From: Streptomyces musisoli
GTDB taxonomy: Bacteria > Actinomycetota > Actinomycetes > Streptomycetales > Streptomycetaceae
Direction of reading: 5' to 3'
Length of the DNA: 64,000 nt
NCBI RefSeq assembly: GCF_016741855.1
Contig: NZ_JAERRH010000013.1
Location: forward strand, 124,001-188,000
Both the position numbers and the translations under genes were made by a program. The notes beneath the pieces were generated by a model. It was not told the origin of the DNA. It saw only the letters and a list, made by a program, of their open reading frames with translations, and made no database searches. Below are positions 16,216 through 24,994 of this stretch, in pieces (positions within the stretch are counted from its first letter, which is position 1; every line of letters starts with the position of its first letter).

Positions 16216-18632
16216 CCGCCCCGGCCACCGGACCGGTCCGCCGCCGGCTCACCGTGCGCGGCACCGTCCAGGGCGTCGGCTTCCGCCCGCATGTGCACCG
16301 CCTGGCCGCCGGGCTCTCCCTGGCCGGGTTCGTCGGCAACACCGGCGACGGTGTGCTCATCGAGGTCGAGGGCCCGGCGGACGGGGTGCACCGCTTCTGC
16401 GCCCTGCTGGCCGAACAGCCGCCGCCCCTCGCCACCGTGACCGGCATCGACGGCGTCGACCTGGCCGCCACCGGCGAGAAGGGCCCCTTCACCATCCGCT
16501 CCACCGAACGGGCCCCCGGACGCACCCAGCTCCCGCCCGACACCGCTACCTGCGCCGACTGCCTGCGCGAACTGGCCGACCCCGGCGACCGCCGGCACCG
16601 CCACCCCTTCGCCACCTGCACCCACTGCGGCCCCCGCTTCACCATCGCCACCGGCATGCCCTACGACCGGGCGGCCACCACCATGGCCGGCTTCCCGATG
16701 TGCCCCGCCTGCGCCCGCGAGTACGCAGACCCGTCCGACCGGCGCTTCCACGCCCAGCCCGTCGCCTGTCCCGACTGCGGCCCGCGCCTCGCGCTGACCC
16801 CGGCCGAAGGTCTCGGGGTCCGCCCGGCCCGGGACGCCGAGGCCCTCGCGACGGCCCGGGCGCTGCTCGCCGCCGGGCGGATCGTCGCCGTCAAGGGCGT
16901 CGGCGGCTACCACCTGGCCTGCGACGCCACCGACGCCCGGGCCGTCGCCACCCTGCGCGACCGCAAGGAGCGCGGCGGCAAGGCCTTCGCGGTGATGTGC
17001 GCGGACCTGCCCACCGCCGAGCGCTTCGCGGTCGTCACCGACGCGGAACGGGCCGCCCTCACCAGCGCCCGCCGCCCCATCGTCCTGCTGCGCCGCCGCA
17101 CACCCCCGCACGGCCCGCGCCTGGCCGACCAGGTCTGCCCCGGCAGCCCGCACGTCGGCGTCATGCTGCCCTACACACCGGTCCACACCCTGCTGTTCGG
17201 GCTGCCCGGTGATCCCCCCGGCCCCCGGGTGCTGGTCATGACCAGCGGCAACCGCTCCGGCGAGCCCATCGTCACCGACGACGCCGAGGCACTGACCCGG
17301 CTGGCCGGCCTCGCCGACGCCTGGCTCGCCCACGACCGGCCCATCGCGGCGTTCTGCGACGACTCCCTGCTCCGGGTCCGCCCCGACGGCACCGAGCAGG
17401 TACTGCGCCGCTCCCGCGGATACGTCCCCCGCCCGTTGCGTCTGCCGGTCCCGGTCCGGCCCACGCTCGCCGTCGGCGGAGACCTGAAGAACGTGCTCTG
17501 CCTGGGCGAGGGCGAGCACGCCTGGTTCGGTCCGCACATCGGCGACATGGACGAGCTGGCCACCCTGGAAGCCGCCGAGCGGGCCGAACGGCACTTGGCC
17601 CGGCTCACCGGCGTCACCCCGCGCCTGGTGGCCGCGGACCGGCACCCCGGCTACCGCTCGACGCGGCGCGCGCGCGGCCGTGCCCTCCAACTCGGCCTGC
17701 GGGCACCGGTGTTCGTCCAGCACCATCACGCACACATCGCCTCCGCGATGGCCGGACACGGCCTCGACGGCAGCACACCCGTGATCGGCGTCGCCTTCGA
17801 CGGCACCGGGTACGGCGACGACGGCACCGTGTGGGGCGGCGAGATCCTGCTCGCCGACTACACCGGCTACGGGCGCTTCGCACACCTTGCCCCCGCCCCG
17901 CTGCCCGGCGGGGACGCCGGTGTGGCCAACCCGTGCCGGGTGGCGCTGGCCCGGCTGTGGGCCGCCGGGCTGCCCTGGGCGCCGGAGGTGCCCAGCGTCA
18001 CCGCCTGCTCGGACACCGAACGCGCCGTACTGCGAAGGCAGTTGGAACGACAGGTGGCCTGCGTGCCGACCTCCGGCATGGGGCGGCTGTTCGACGCCGT
18101 GTCCTCGCTCGCCGGCCTGTGCCACCGGGCGGGGTACGAGGCGCAGGCCGCCATGGAACTGGAGGCGGCGGCGCTGGAGGCGGCCGGCGACGACACGGCC
18201 GCGTATCCCTTCGGATTCAGGGCCGCACCACCACCGCACGCAGTCCGCGGCCCAGCCGTGCGCCGTCAGCCCCTCGACGCACGGTTCCGGGCGGGCGGAT
18301 GGCAGATCGACCCGGCCCCCATGCTGGCCGCCCTCCTCCACGACCAGGCCCGAGGCCTCCCCGCCCCGGTCCTCGCGGCCCGCTTCCACCGCGGTGTCGC
18401 CCGGGCCGTCACGGAGATCTGCCGCCGGGCCCGGGCGGTGACCGGCCTGGCCACCGTCGCCCTCACCGGAGGCGTCTTCGTCAACGCCCTGCTGGAGGAG
18501 GAGTGCACCGCCCTGCTCGCGCGGGACGGATTCACGGTCCTGCGGCACGGCGAGGTCCCCGCGGGCGACGGCGGACTGGCTCTCGGCCAGCTGATGGTCG
18601 CGGGAACAGCAAACAACCACGAGACGGAGTGA
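16212..18632 (+). CDS. hypF: HypF, carbamoyltransferase for cyanide-ligand synthesis
   Basis: The 806-residue protein has the full HypF order: acylphosphatase-like domain (RGTVQGVGFRPHVHRLA near residue 15), two Cys4 zinc fingers (CADCLREL...CTHCGPR and CPACAREY...CPDCGPR, residues 115-200), a YrdC-like domain (about 215-400) and a Kae1-like C-terminal domain with the metal motif HHHAHIASAM near residue 504. It converts carbamoyl phosphate and ATP to carbamoyl-adenylate and transfers the carbamoyl group to the C-terminal cysteine of HypE. The start ATG 16212 overlaps the hypB stop. Length is within the normal range. Confidence 0.96.
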   Translation: MTAPATGPVRRRLTVRGTVQGVGFRPHVHRLAAGLSLAGFVGNTGDGVLIEVEGPADGVHRFCALLAEQPPPLATVTGIDGVDLAATGEKGPFTIRSTERAPGRTQLPPDTATCADCLRELADPGDRRHRHPFATCTHCGPRFTIATGMPYDRAATTMAGFPMCPACAREYADPSDRRFHAQPVACPDCGPRLALTPAEGLGVRPARDAEALATARALLAAGRIVAVKGVGGYHLACDATDARAVATLRDRKERGGKAFAVMCADLPTAERFAVVTDAERAALTSARRPIVLLRRRTPPHGPRLADQVCPGSPHVGVMLPYTPVHTLLFGLPGDPPGPRVLVMTSGNRSGEPIVTDDAEALTRLAGLADAWLAHDRPIAAFCDDSLLRVRPDGTEQVLRRSRGYVPRPLRLPVPVRPTLAVGGDLKNVLCLGEGEHAWFGPHIGDMDELATLEAAERAERHLARLTGVTPRLVAADRHPGYRSTRRARGRALQLGLRAPVFVQHHHAHIASAMAGHGLDGSTPVIGVAFDGTGYGDDGTVWGGEILLADYTGYGRFAHLAPAPLPGGDAGVANPCRVALARLWAAGLPWAPEVPSVTACSDTERAVLRRQLERQVACVPTSGMGRLFDAVSSLAGLCHRAGYEAQAAMELEAAALEAAGDDTAAYPFGFRAAPPPHAVRGPAVRRQPLDARFRAGGWQIDPAPMLAALLHDQARGLPAPVLAARFHRGVARAVTEICRRARAVTGLATVALTGGVFVNALLEEECTALLARDGFTVLRHGEVPAGDGGLALGQLMVAGTANNHETE

Positions 18633-18635
18633 CCC

Positions 18636-18926
18636 ATGTGTCTGGCAGTGCCCGGCAAGGTCGTGTCCATCGACCAGCGTGCCGACCCGCTCACCGGACT
18701 GATCGACTTCGGCGGAGTGCAGAAACAGGCGTGTCTGGAGTACCTGCCCGACATCCGGGTGGGGGAGTACGTCATCGTCCACGTCGGGTTCGCGCTCCAG
18801 CGCCTCGACGAGGAGTCGGCCCGGGCGTCTCTGGAGCTGTTCGAGCAACTGGGGCTGCTGGAGGAGGAGTTCGGGGACGCCTGGGAGCAGGCGGCCCGGC
18901 AGGAGAGCGGAAGTGAGGCCCGGTGA
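18636..18926 (+). CDS. hypC: HypC, hydrogenase maturation chaperone
   Basis: The 96-residue protein begins MCLAVPGKVVSI, the diagnostic HypC/HupF start in which the N-terminal Cys2 binds the Fe(CN)2CO unit after Met removal. Later residues YVIVHVGFALQRLDEESA are also typical. HypC works with HypD as the scaffold for the iron centre and hands it to the large subunit. The gene starts 3 bases after hypF and overlaps hypD by four bases. Confidence 0.97.
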   Translation: MCLAVPGKVVSIDQRADPLTGLIDFGGVQKQACLEYLPDIRVGEYVIVHVGFALQRLDEESARASLELFEQLGLLEEEFGDAWEQAARQESGSEAR

Positions 18927-20068
18927 AGTACATCGACGAGTTCAACGACCCCGATCTGGCCCGCAGGCTGCTGGACGAGATCCGGGCCACCGTCACCCGG
19001 CCCTGGGCCCTGATGGAGGTCTGCGGTGGCCAGACACACTCCATCATCCGCCACGGTATCGACCAACTCCTGCCGGAGCAGGTGGAGTTGATCCACGGAC
19101 CCGGCTGCCCGGTCTGTGTGACACCCCTCGACGTCATCGACAAGGCCCTGGAGATCGCCGCCCGCCCCGACGTGATCTTCTGCTCCTTCGGGGACATGCT
19201 GCGCGTGCCGGGAACCGACCGAGACCTGTTCCGGGTCAAGGGCGAGGGCGGGGACGTCCGCGTGGTGTACTCACCGCTCGACGCCCTCGAACTCGCCCGC
19301 AGGAACCCGGACGGCCAGGTCGTCTTCTTCGCGATCGGCTTCGAGACCACCGCACCCGCCAACGCCATGGCCGTGCACCAGGCCCGCCGGCTCGGCCTGG
19401 ACAACTTCAGCCTGCTGGTGTCCCACGTCCGGGTCCCCCCGGCGATCGAGGCGATCATGACGGCCCCCGCCTGCCGGGTGCAGGGCTTCCTCGCCGCCGG
19501 ACACGTGTGCAGCGTCATGGGCACCGCCGAATACCCGGACCTGGCCGAGAAGCACCGCGTGCCGGTCGTCGTGACCGGCTTCGAGCCGCTGGACATCCTC
19601 GAAGGGATCCGTCGCGCCGTCCACCAGCTGGAGCGCGGCGAGCACCGGGTGGAGAACGCCTACCCCCGCGCCGTGCGCGACCAGGGCAACCCGGCGGCCC
19701 TGCGCATGCTCGAGGAGGTCTTCGAGGTCACCGACCGCAACTGGCGCGGCATCGGCCGCATCCCGGCCAGCGGCTGGCGGCTGGCCGACGCCTTCCGCGC
19801 CTACGACGCCGAGCACCGCTTCGACGTCTCCGGCATCCGCACCGAGGAGCCCGCCGTGTGCCGGGCCGGCGAGGTCCTCCAGGGGCTGATCAAGCCGACC
19901 GAGTGCGAGGCGTTCGGCAAGGCCTGCACCCCGCGCACCCCGCTCGGCGCCACCATGGTCTCCAGCGAGGGCGCCTGCGCCGCCTACTACCTCTACCGCC
20001 GGATGACCGGCGGCCCGGACCGGCAGGGATCCCGTATCCCGCGCGAGGAGATGAACCCCGTTGGCTGA
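18923..20068 (+). CDS. hypD: HypD, iron-cyanide-CO cofactor scaffold
   Basis: The 381-residue protein has the conserved cysteine motifs MEVCGGQTHSI (residues 31-41), HGPGCPVCVTP (about 60-70) and the C-terminal CEAFGKACTPRTPLGATM and EGACAAYY region that binds a [4Fe-4S] cluster. HypD receives cyanide from HypE and, with HypC, assembles the Fe(CN)2CO group. Translation is coupled to hypC by an overlapping GTGA start, and its last codons overlap hypE. Confidence 0.97.
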   Translation: MKYIDEFNDPDLARRLLDEIRATVTRPWALMEVCGGQTHSIIRHGIDQLLPEQVELIHGPGCPVCVTPLDVIDKALEIAARPDVIFCSFGDMLRVPGTDRDLFRVKGEGGDVRVVYSPLDALELARRNPDGQVVFFAIGFETTAPANAMAVHQARRLGLDNFSLLVSHVRVPPAIEAIMTAPACRVQGFLAAGHVCSVMGTAEYPDLAEKHRVPVVVTGFEPLDILEGIRRAVHQLERGEHRVENAYPRAVRDQGNPAALRMLEEVFEVTDRNWRGIGRIPASGWRLADAFRAYDAEHRFDVSGIRTEEPAVCRAGEVLQGLIKPTECEAFGKACTPRTPLGATMVSSEGACAAYYLYRRMTGGPDRQGSRIPREEMNPVG

Positions 20069-21155
20069 CCTCGCCACCGAAGCGACGGCGGAGGCGGCAG
20101 AGCCGGCCGTCGACCCCGCGAACTGGACCTGCCCCGCGCCGCTGCGCGACCAGCCGGTCGTCGTCATGGGCCACGGCGGAGGCGGCGCCCTGTCCGCCGA
20201 ACTGATCGAGCAGGTCTTCGCGCCCGCCTACGGCAACCCCACGCTCGCCGCCCTCACCGACTCGGCCGTCCTCGGAATGGGCGGTGCCCGGCTGGCCTTC
20301 TCCACCGACTCCTACGTCGTACGCCCGCTGTTCTTCCCCGGCGGCAGCCTCGGCGACCTGGCCGTCAACGGCACCGTCAACGACCTCGCGATGAGCGGCG
20401 CCCGGCCCGCGTACCTCTCCACCGCCTTCATCCTCGAAGAGGGCGTGGAACTGGCCGTCGTGGAGCGCGTCGCGTGGGCCGTCGGCGCGGCGGCCGAGGC
20501 GGCGGGTGTCACCGTCGCCACCGGCGACACCAAGGTCGTGGAGTCCGGGCACGGCGACGGTGTCTACGTCACCACCGCCGGCATCGGCCTCGTACCCGAC
20601 GGGGTGGACATCCGCCCGCAGCGCGCCCGCCCGGGCGACGCCGTCATCGTCAGCGGGCCGATCGGCCTGCACGGGGTGGCGATCATGAGCGTCCGCGAGG
20701 GCCTGGAGTTCGGGGTCGAGATCGCCTCCGACACCGCGCCCCTGGCGGATCTCGTGGCCGCGATGCTGGCGGTCACCAAGGACGTCCATGTGCTGCGGGA
20801 CCCCACTCGCGGCGGCCTCGGCGCGTCCCTCAACGAGATCGCCCGCGCCTCCGGCACCGGTGTCCGGCTGCGCGAGCGGGCCATCCCGGTACCGGACGAG
20901 GTCGCCAACGCCTGCGGCTTCCTCGGCCTGGACCCGCTGTACGTCGCCAACGAGGGCCGGCTCGTCACCTTCGTACCCCCCGAGCAGGCCGACGCCGTGC
21001 TGGCGGCGATGCGCGCCCACCCGCAGGGCGCCGGAGCGGCCCTCATCGGCGAGTGCGTGGCCGAGCACCCGGGCATGGTGGTCGTCGCCACCGGTCTCGG
21101 CGGCACCCGGGTGGTGGATCTGCCGCTGGGGGAGCAGCTGCCCCGCATCTGCTGA
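20061..21155 (+). CDS. hypE: HypE, carbamoyl dehydratase
   Basis: The 364-residue protein is of the AIR-synthase/PurM-like fold and ends LPRIC; this C-terminal cysteine is carbamoylated by HypF, then dehydrated with ATP to thiocyanate, the source of the cyanide ligands. Motifs VVMGHGGGGALSAELI near residue 34 and DPTRGGLGASLNEIA near 250 are characteristic. The start is TTG at 20061, selected because GCGAGGAG ends 11 bases upstream and because it overlaps the hypD stop. The next in-frame start codons would cut off conserved sequence. Confidence 0.96.
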   Translation: MADLATEATAEAAEPAVDPANWTCPAPLRDQPVVVMGHGGGGALSAELIEQVFAPAYGNPTLAALTDSAVLGMGGARLAFSTDSYVVRPLFFPGGSLGDLAVNGTVNDLAMSGARPAYLSTAFILEEGVELAVVERVAWAVGAAAEAAGVTVATGDTKVVESGHGDGVYVTTAGIGLVPDGVDIRPQRARPGDAVIVSGPIGLHGVAIMSVREGLEFGVEIASDTAPLADLVAAMLAVTKDVHVLRDPTRGGLGASLNEIARASGTGVRLRERAIPVPDEVANACGFLGLDPLYVANEGRLVTFVPPEQADAVLAAMRAHPQGAGAALIGECVAEHPGMVVVATGLGGTRVVDLPLGEQLPRIC

Positions 21156-21169
21156 CCGCCCCACCGACC

Positions 21170-21204
21170 GTGACCGGCCCCGCCGCGCAGGCGGGGCCGG
21201 TCAC
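21170..21204. terminator. Bidirectional hairpin between hypE and hypA
   Basis: Arms 21170-21184 and 21190-21204 are perfectly complementary over 15 bp (GTGACCGGCCCCGCC) around GCGCA. It sits between two converging operons and overlaps the hypA stop codon, so it can terminate both. No T-tract is needed in this GC-rich setting. Confidence 0.85.
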
Positions 21205-21542
21205 GTCTCCACGCCGGTGATCTCCAGTTCGCGTCCGCTGCGCAGCTCCTGCGACGGCCGGTCGCAGCGCGGGCACCAGAAGAACGGGGGCATGCCGACC
21301 GCGAACTCCTCGGCGCACTCCCCGCACCAGGCCTGCGCGGGCACCTGCTCGACCACGAGCCGGGCCGCCGCGAGGGCCGTGCCGTCGCGGGCCACCTCGA
21401 AGGCGAAGTGCAGCGCGTCCGGCACCACCCCCGCCAGTTCTCCGACCCGGACGGTCACCGACGACACGTCGCCGGTGCCGTCCGCCCGGGCGATCTCCCC
21501 GGCCTGCTCCACGATCGCGGTCGCGATCGACAGTTCGTGCAC
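21201..21542 (-). CDS. hypA: HypA, nickel metallochaperone
   Basis: The 113-residue protein starts MHELSIATAIVEQ, with the nickel-binding Met-His-Glu terminus, and carries the structural zinc site WCGECAEEF...FWCPRCD (residues 74-95). HypA passes nickel to the large subunit with HypB. It is the last gene of the minus-strand structural operon, away from the other hyp genes, and ends in the shared terminator hairpin. Confidence 0.96.
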   Translation of the reverse strand: MHELSIATAIVEQAGEIARADGTGDVSSVTVRVGELAGVVPDALHFAFEVARDGTALAAARLVVEQVPAQAWCGECAEEFAVGMPPFFWCPRCDRPSQELRSGRELEITGVET

Positions 21543-21549
21543 GCCGGCC

Positions 21550-21741
21550 TCACGGGTACCGGCGGTGGGCGCGCAGCCCTCCGGTCATCCGGTAGATCCG
21601 CAACTCGCGCACGATGCCCGGGAACTCCTTGACGAAGAGGGCCGTGAGCACGCCGCCGACCAGCGCGGCCTGCGCCACGAGCAGCTGCCGTCCCGACATC
21701 CCCGTCCGCACGTTCCTTCTTCTTCGCATGGCCGTGTTCAT
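21550..21741 (-). CDS. Small membrane protein of the hydrogenase locus (DUF6893-like)
   Basis: This 63-residue protein begins MNTAMRRRRNV and has one hydrophobic helix (LLVAQAALVGGVLTALFV, residues 20-37) followed by a basic tail FPGIVRELRIYRMTGG. An AGGAAG ribosome binding site lies just upstream of 21741. The helix and the short Arg-rich tail remind me of the DUF6893 small-protein family, but I cannot confirm this. It lies between hypA (8 bases away) and another small gene on the same strand, so it is part of the hydrogenase operon. A membrane-targeting or assembly role is inference. Confidence 0.65.
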   Translation of the reverse strand: MNTAMRRRRNVRTGMSGRQLLVAQAALVGGVLTALFVKEFPGIVRELRIYRMTGGLRAHRRYP

Positions 21742-21760
21742 GGCGTCACTTCCTGCTCTC

Positions 21761-21967
21761 TCATCCCGGCGAGATGTTCGGCATGTCCTCCACCAGGGCG
21801 TCATGCCGTTTCCAGTGGACACCGGTGGAGCGGCGGGCGTCGGAGCTGCCGTCCGCGTGGTGTCCGGTCTGGTGCTTGTAGGGGCCCCTGTTGCCCTGGT
21901 GCAGTCCACGCACGTGGGAGGGCGTGTCGGGCTTGGCCTGGGGGCGGCCCACTCGGATGCTGCCCAT
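21761..21967 (-). CDS. 68-residue hydrophilic protein of the hydrogenase locus
   Basis: The short gene starts at ATG 21967 behind GGAAGGAG and ends at TGA 21761-21763. The product is His-, Arg- and Gly-rich, without a membrane segment: it begins MGSIRVGRPQAKPDTPSHV, contains the cluster HQTGHHADGSS near residue 32, and ends LVEDMPNISPG. The strong ribosome binding site, tight spacing to both neighbours and position inside the structural operon argue for a real gene. It may bind metal or the hydrogenase complex, but nothing in it proves a function. I do not recognise the family. Confidence 0.6.
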   Translation of the reverse strand: MGSIRVGRPQAKPDTPSHVRGLHQGNRGPYKHQTGHHADGSSDARRSTGVHWKRHDALVEDMPNISPG

Positions 21968-21987
21968 GTCCGTTCTCCTTCCGGGTC

Positions 21988-22584
21988 TCACGACCGCTCG
22001 GTCAGCTCCCTGAAGAACTGTTCTACGGCCGGCCAGACCTCGCCGCCACCGGACAGGCCCCGCCACTCGCGGCGGACCAGGGCGATCATCCGGTAGCAGT
22101 CGTCGACCGGCACGATCCAGTGTGCGTCGAGGCCGCGCACGGTGTTCACCAGCAGCGCCTCCACATCCGGTGTCATCGTCGCGAGCTGCGGGACCGAGGC
22201 GGCCAGCCGCTGCCAGGCCGCCGCGTCCACCTCCCAGCGCATGGCACCGGCCGGGCTCGGCCCCTGCGCGGTGACGGTGCCGTCGGCGCGCGGGACGAAG
22301 AACACCAGCCCCACCGGAACCCCGAGCACCGCCGTGTCGACCGGCGGCAGCCGCAGCCGGCGCCGGGGCACGAGCCGGTAGCGGCCCTCGCCCGCCCCGT
22401 CGTCGGCGAACAGCACCGAGCAGGGCCGGCACACGCACCGCACCTCGGCGGCACCGGTGTCGTACAGGTGGGGGTGTTCCGCGGCCACGGGCGCGGCGCA
22501 CAGCTCGCACACCTCGGCCTCCGCCCGCTCCGCGCGCCCGGCGGCGGAGCGGATCACCCGGGCGAGGGCCCCGTCCACGCTCAC
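21988..22584 (-). CDS. DUF5947 hydrogenase-associated protein
   Basis: The 198-residue protein has an N-terminal metal-site candidate formed by CELC (about residues 27-30) and CVCRPC (about 51-56), then a mixed alpha/beta body with PVGLVFFVPR and HWIVPVDDCYRMIALVRREW. It corresponds to the DUF5947 family that accompanies actinobacterial uptake hydrogenases. GTG 22584 overlaps the stop of the NifU-like gene (GTGA) and follows AGGAGG. The four-cysteine arrangement suggests a zinc ribbon or an iron-sulfur site. A longer upstream reading overlaps the NifU-like gene and is rejected. Confidence 0.75.
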   Translation of the reverse strand: MSVDGALARVIRSAAGRAERAEAEVCELCAAPVAAEHPHLYDTGAAEVRCVCRPCSVLFADDGAGEGRYRLVPRRRLRLPPVDTAVLGVPVGLVFFVPRADGTVTAQGPSPAGAMRWEVDAAAWQRLAASVPQLATMTPDVEALLVNTVRGLDAHWIVPVDDCYRMIALVRREWRGLSGGGEVWPAVEQFFRELTERS

Positions 22585-23132
22585 CGCGCCTCCTGGGCCA
22601 CGGCCCGGCGCTTGATCGTGCTCAGCGGTACGAACGCCGCGGTCGCCTTGCGCTCCGCGGTGACCACCTCGACCGACTCCAGTTCCGGGGCCACCGCGAG
22701 GACGGCGGCCCGTACGGCCTCGACGACGTCGGCCGACCCGCCGCCGCACCCGGAACCGCATCCGCCGCCGCTCAGCCGTACCCGCGCCACCTGCCCGTCG
22801 ACGCCGGACCACACCAGGTCACCGCCGCGCTCGCGCACCGCCGGCCGCAGCCTCTCCACGGCGCGGGCGGCCCGGCTCTCGACGGGCTCGGGGTGGATGT
22901 CGTGCAGCACGAGCAGGTGCCCGAGCAGCTCGTCCTCCGTCAGCTTCGCCCGCAGCGGTTCCTCCGCGTGGTCCAGCACCCGGGCTAGGGCCTCGCCGTA
23001 GACCTCGGTCAGCAGCCGCACCGCCTCCAGCGCGGGGCCGGGCATGGCCTCCAGCCCGGCCAGCACCTCGTCGAGGCGGGCGAGCCGCGCCTCCACCACC
23101 GGGTCCGGCAGCCGCACGGCGGCGTCAGCCAT
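22581..23132 (-). CDS. NifU-like protein of the hydrogenase operon
   Basis: The 183-residue protein has a helical N-terminal part (1-110) and a C-terminal NifU-like domain, with GGGCGSGCGGG at residues 126-136 followed by VVEAVRAAVLAVAPELESVEV. NifU C-terminal domains hold a transient [4Fe-4S] cluster for delivery to target proteins; here it would serve the small subunit or the large-subunit partner. The cysteines are spaced C-x3-C rather than the usual C-x2-C, which is worth checking. It overlaps hhyL by eight bases and the DUF5947 gene by four, so the three are translated as a unit. Confidence 0.78.
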   Translation of the reverse strand: MADAAVRLPDPVVEARLARLDEVLAGLEAMPGPALEAVRLLTEVYGEALARVLDHAEEPLRAKLTEDELLGHLLVLHDIHPEPVESRAARAVERLRPAVRERGGDLVWSGVDGQVARVRLSGGGCGSGCGGGSADVVEAVRAAVLAVAPELESVEVVTAERKATAAFVPLSTIKRRAVAQEAR

Positions 23133-24918
23133 GGTCGGCTCCGTACGTCGGCGAGTGCACGGTGGTCAGGGTCCTGCCCTTGCCCATGTACATGTGGACG
23201 CCGCACGGCAGACAGGGGTCGAAGCTGCGGACGGTGCGCATGATGTCGACGCCCTTGAAGTCGTCGGGGCCGTTCTCCTCGAAGATCGGCTGGCCCTGGA
23301 CGGCGTCCTCGTAGGGGCCGGGCGTGCCGTAGATGTCGCGGGGGCTGGCGTTCCACGGGGTCGGCGGGTACGGGTGGTAGTTGGCGATCTTCTTGTCGCG
23401 GATCACCAGGTGGTGGGAGAGGACGCCGCGCACCGCCTCGTGGAAGCCGCAGCCGATCGCCTCGTCCGGTACCTCGAAGTTCTCGTACACCTTCGTGTCG
23501 CCGCTCTTGAGCATGCCCATGGCCTCCTCCAGGAAGTGAAGGGCCATGGCGGCGGCGTAGGCGATGAAGTAGGGCCGGGCGCGGTCCCGTTCCAGGGTGT
23601 TGCTCCACTTGGGGATGCGCCACTCCAGGGTCGTCTCCGGGAGCTTCTCGCCCTTGGGCAGGGTGATGCGGATGGCGCCGCCGGTCGCCTTGACGTACGG
23701 CGTGTCGACGAGGCCGCTCAGCGCGGTCGACCAGAGCCGGGCGAGGGGGCCGCCGCCGGTGTCGAGGGCGAGGCGGTCGCCGGTCTCCGGGTGGTGCCAG
23801 CGGGGGCTCATCACCCAGCTGTAGTTGCCCTCGAAGTCCCGCTTCTGCGGCACCGGGACCGTGGTCTGGTTCCACGGGTGGCGCATGTCGACGGGGTTGC
23901 CGAGGGGGTCGTGGGTGACGAACGGGTCCTCGTTCACCCAGTCCTCGTAGAACGAGCTGCCCAGCATGATGCGCAGCCCGAGGTTGATGTCGACGAGGTT
24001 GTTCGTGACCAGCTTGCCGTCCACGATGATGCCCGGGGTGACGTACATCGCCCGGCCCCACTCGTTCATCGTCGCGTAGCGGTAGTCGACGACGTCCGGG
24101 TTCTGGAAGGCGCCCCAGCAGCCCAGCAGGATGCGGCGCTTGCCGACCTCCTCGTAGCCCGGCAGGGCCTCGTAGAAGAAGTCGAAGACGTCGTCGTTCA
24201 TCGCCACCGCCTTCTTGATGAAGTCGATGACGCGCATCAGCCGGCTGAGGTAGTCGGTGAAGGTGTTCGGCTGCGGCATCGTGCCGACGCCGCCCGGGTA
24301 CAGCGTGGAGGGGTGTACGTGCCGCCCCTCCATCAGGCAGAACATCTCCCGGGTGATCCGGCTGACCTTGAGCGCCTCCTTGTAGACCTCGCCCTCGAAG
24401 GGGTTGAAGGCCTTCATGATGTCGGCGATGGTGCGGTAGCCGTGCACGTCCCCGCGGGGTGCGTCGGTGCGCTCGGCGCGGGCCAGCACACTCGGGTTGG
24501 TGGCCTTCACCATCGCCTCGCAGAAGTCCACGAAGACCAGGTTGTCCTGGAAGATCGTGTGGTCGAAGATGTACTCCGCCGCCTCGCCCAGGTTGGTGAT
24601 GTGCTCGGCCAGCTTCGGCGGCTTGACGCCGTAGGCCATCTGCTGCGCGTAGTTGGAGCAGGTGGTGTGGTTGTCGCCGCAGATGCCGCAGATCCGCGAG
24701 GTGATGAACCCGGCGTCCCGCGGGTCCTTGCCCTTCATGAACACCGAGTAGCCGCGGAACAGCGACGAGGTGCTGTGGCACTCCACGACTTCCCGGTTGG
24801 CGAAGTCGATCTTCGTGTAGATGCCCAGGTTGCCGATGATCCGGGTGATCGGATCCCAGGACATGTCCACGATCTGGGCGGGTTTGCGTCCTGCTTGCCG
24901 GGACTCGGTGGTGGTCAT
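23125..24918 (-). CDS. hhyL: [NiFe]-hydrogenase large subunit, group 1h
   Basis: The 597-residue catalytic subunit holds nickel with four cysteines: RICGICGDNHTTC (Cys77, Cys80) and DPCLPCGVH (Cys569, Cys572). The L1 and L2 motifs are those of the high-affinity actinobacterial group 1h (formerly group 5) enzymes that oxidise atmospheric H2. A 22-residue tail after His575 would be cut off by the protease encoded in the hyp operon. No export signal is present. It is followed by overlapping assembly genes and preceded by hhyS. Expression in Streptomyces relatives is tied to sporulation or starvation, but the sequence shows no identifiable control site. Confidence 0.96.
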   Translation of the reverse strand: MTTTESRQAGRKPAQIVDMSWDPITRIIGNLGIYTKIDFANREVVECHSTSSLFRGYSVFMKGKDPRDAGFITSRICGICGDNHTTCSNYAQQMAYGVKPPKLAEHITNLGEAAEYIFDHTIFQDNLVFVDFCEAMVKATNPSVLARAERTDAPRGDVHGYRTIADIMKAFNPFEGEVYKEALKVSRITREMFCLMEGRHVHPSTLYPGGVGTMPQPNTFTDYLSRLMRVIDFIKKAVAMNDDVFDFFYEALPGYEEVGKRRILLGCWGAFQNPDVVDYRYATMNEWGRAMYVTPGIIVDGKLVTNNLVDINLGLRIMLGSSFYEDWVNEDPFVTHDPLGNPVDMRHPWNQTTVPVPQKRDFEGNYSWVMSPRWHHPETGDRLALDTGGGPLARLWSTALSGLVDTPYVKATGGAIRITLPKGEKLPETTLEWRIPKWSNTLERDRARPYFIAYAAAMALHFLEEAMGMLKSGDTKVYENFEVPDEAIGCGFHEAVRGVLSHHLVIRDKKIANYHPYPPTPWNASPRDIYGTPGPYEDAVQGQPIFEENGPDDFKGVDIMRTVRSFDPCLPCGVHMYMGKGRTLTTVHSPTYGADHG

Positions 24919-24994
24919 CTGCGGTACTGCCCCTCGCTGTTCGGGTTCGGCGATGTGATGGCGGGATGCGGGACGGGCGCGGTCACCGGCGGGT

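Noticed and set aside
15465..18848. Long open frame on the minus strand across the hyp genes (over 1,100 codons)
   Set aside because: It is antisense to hypB, hypF and hypC, which have clear motifs, overlaps and starts; high GC content makes such frames open by chance.
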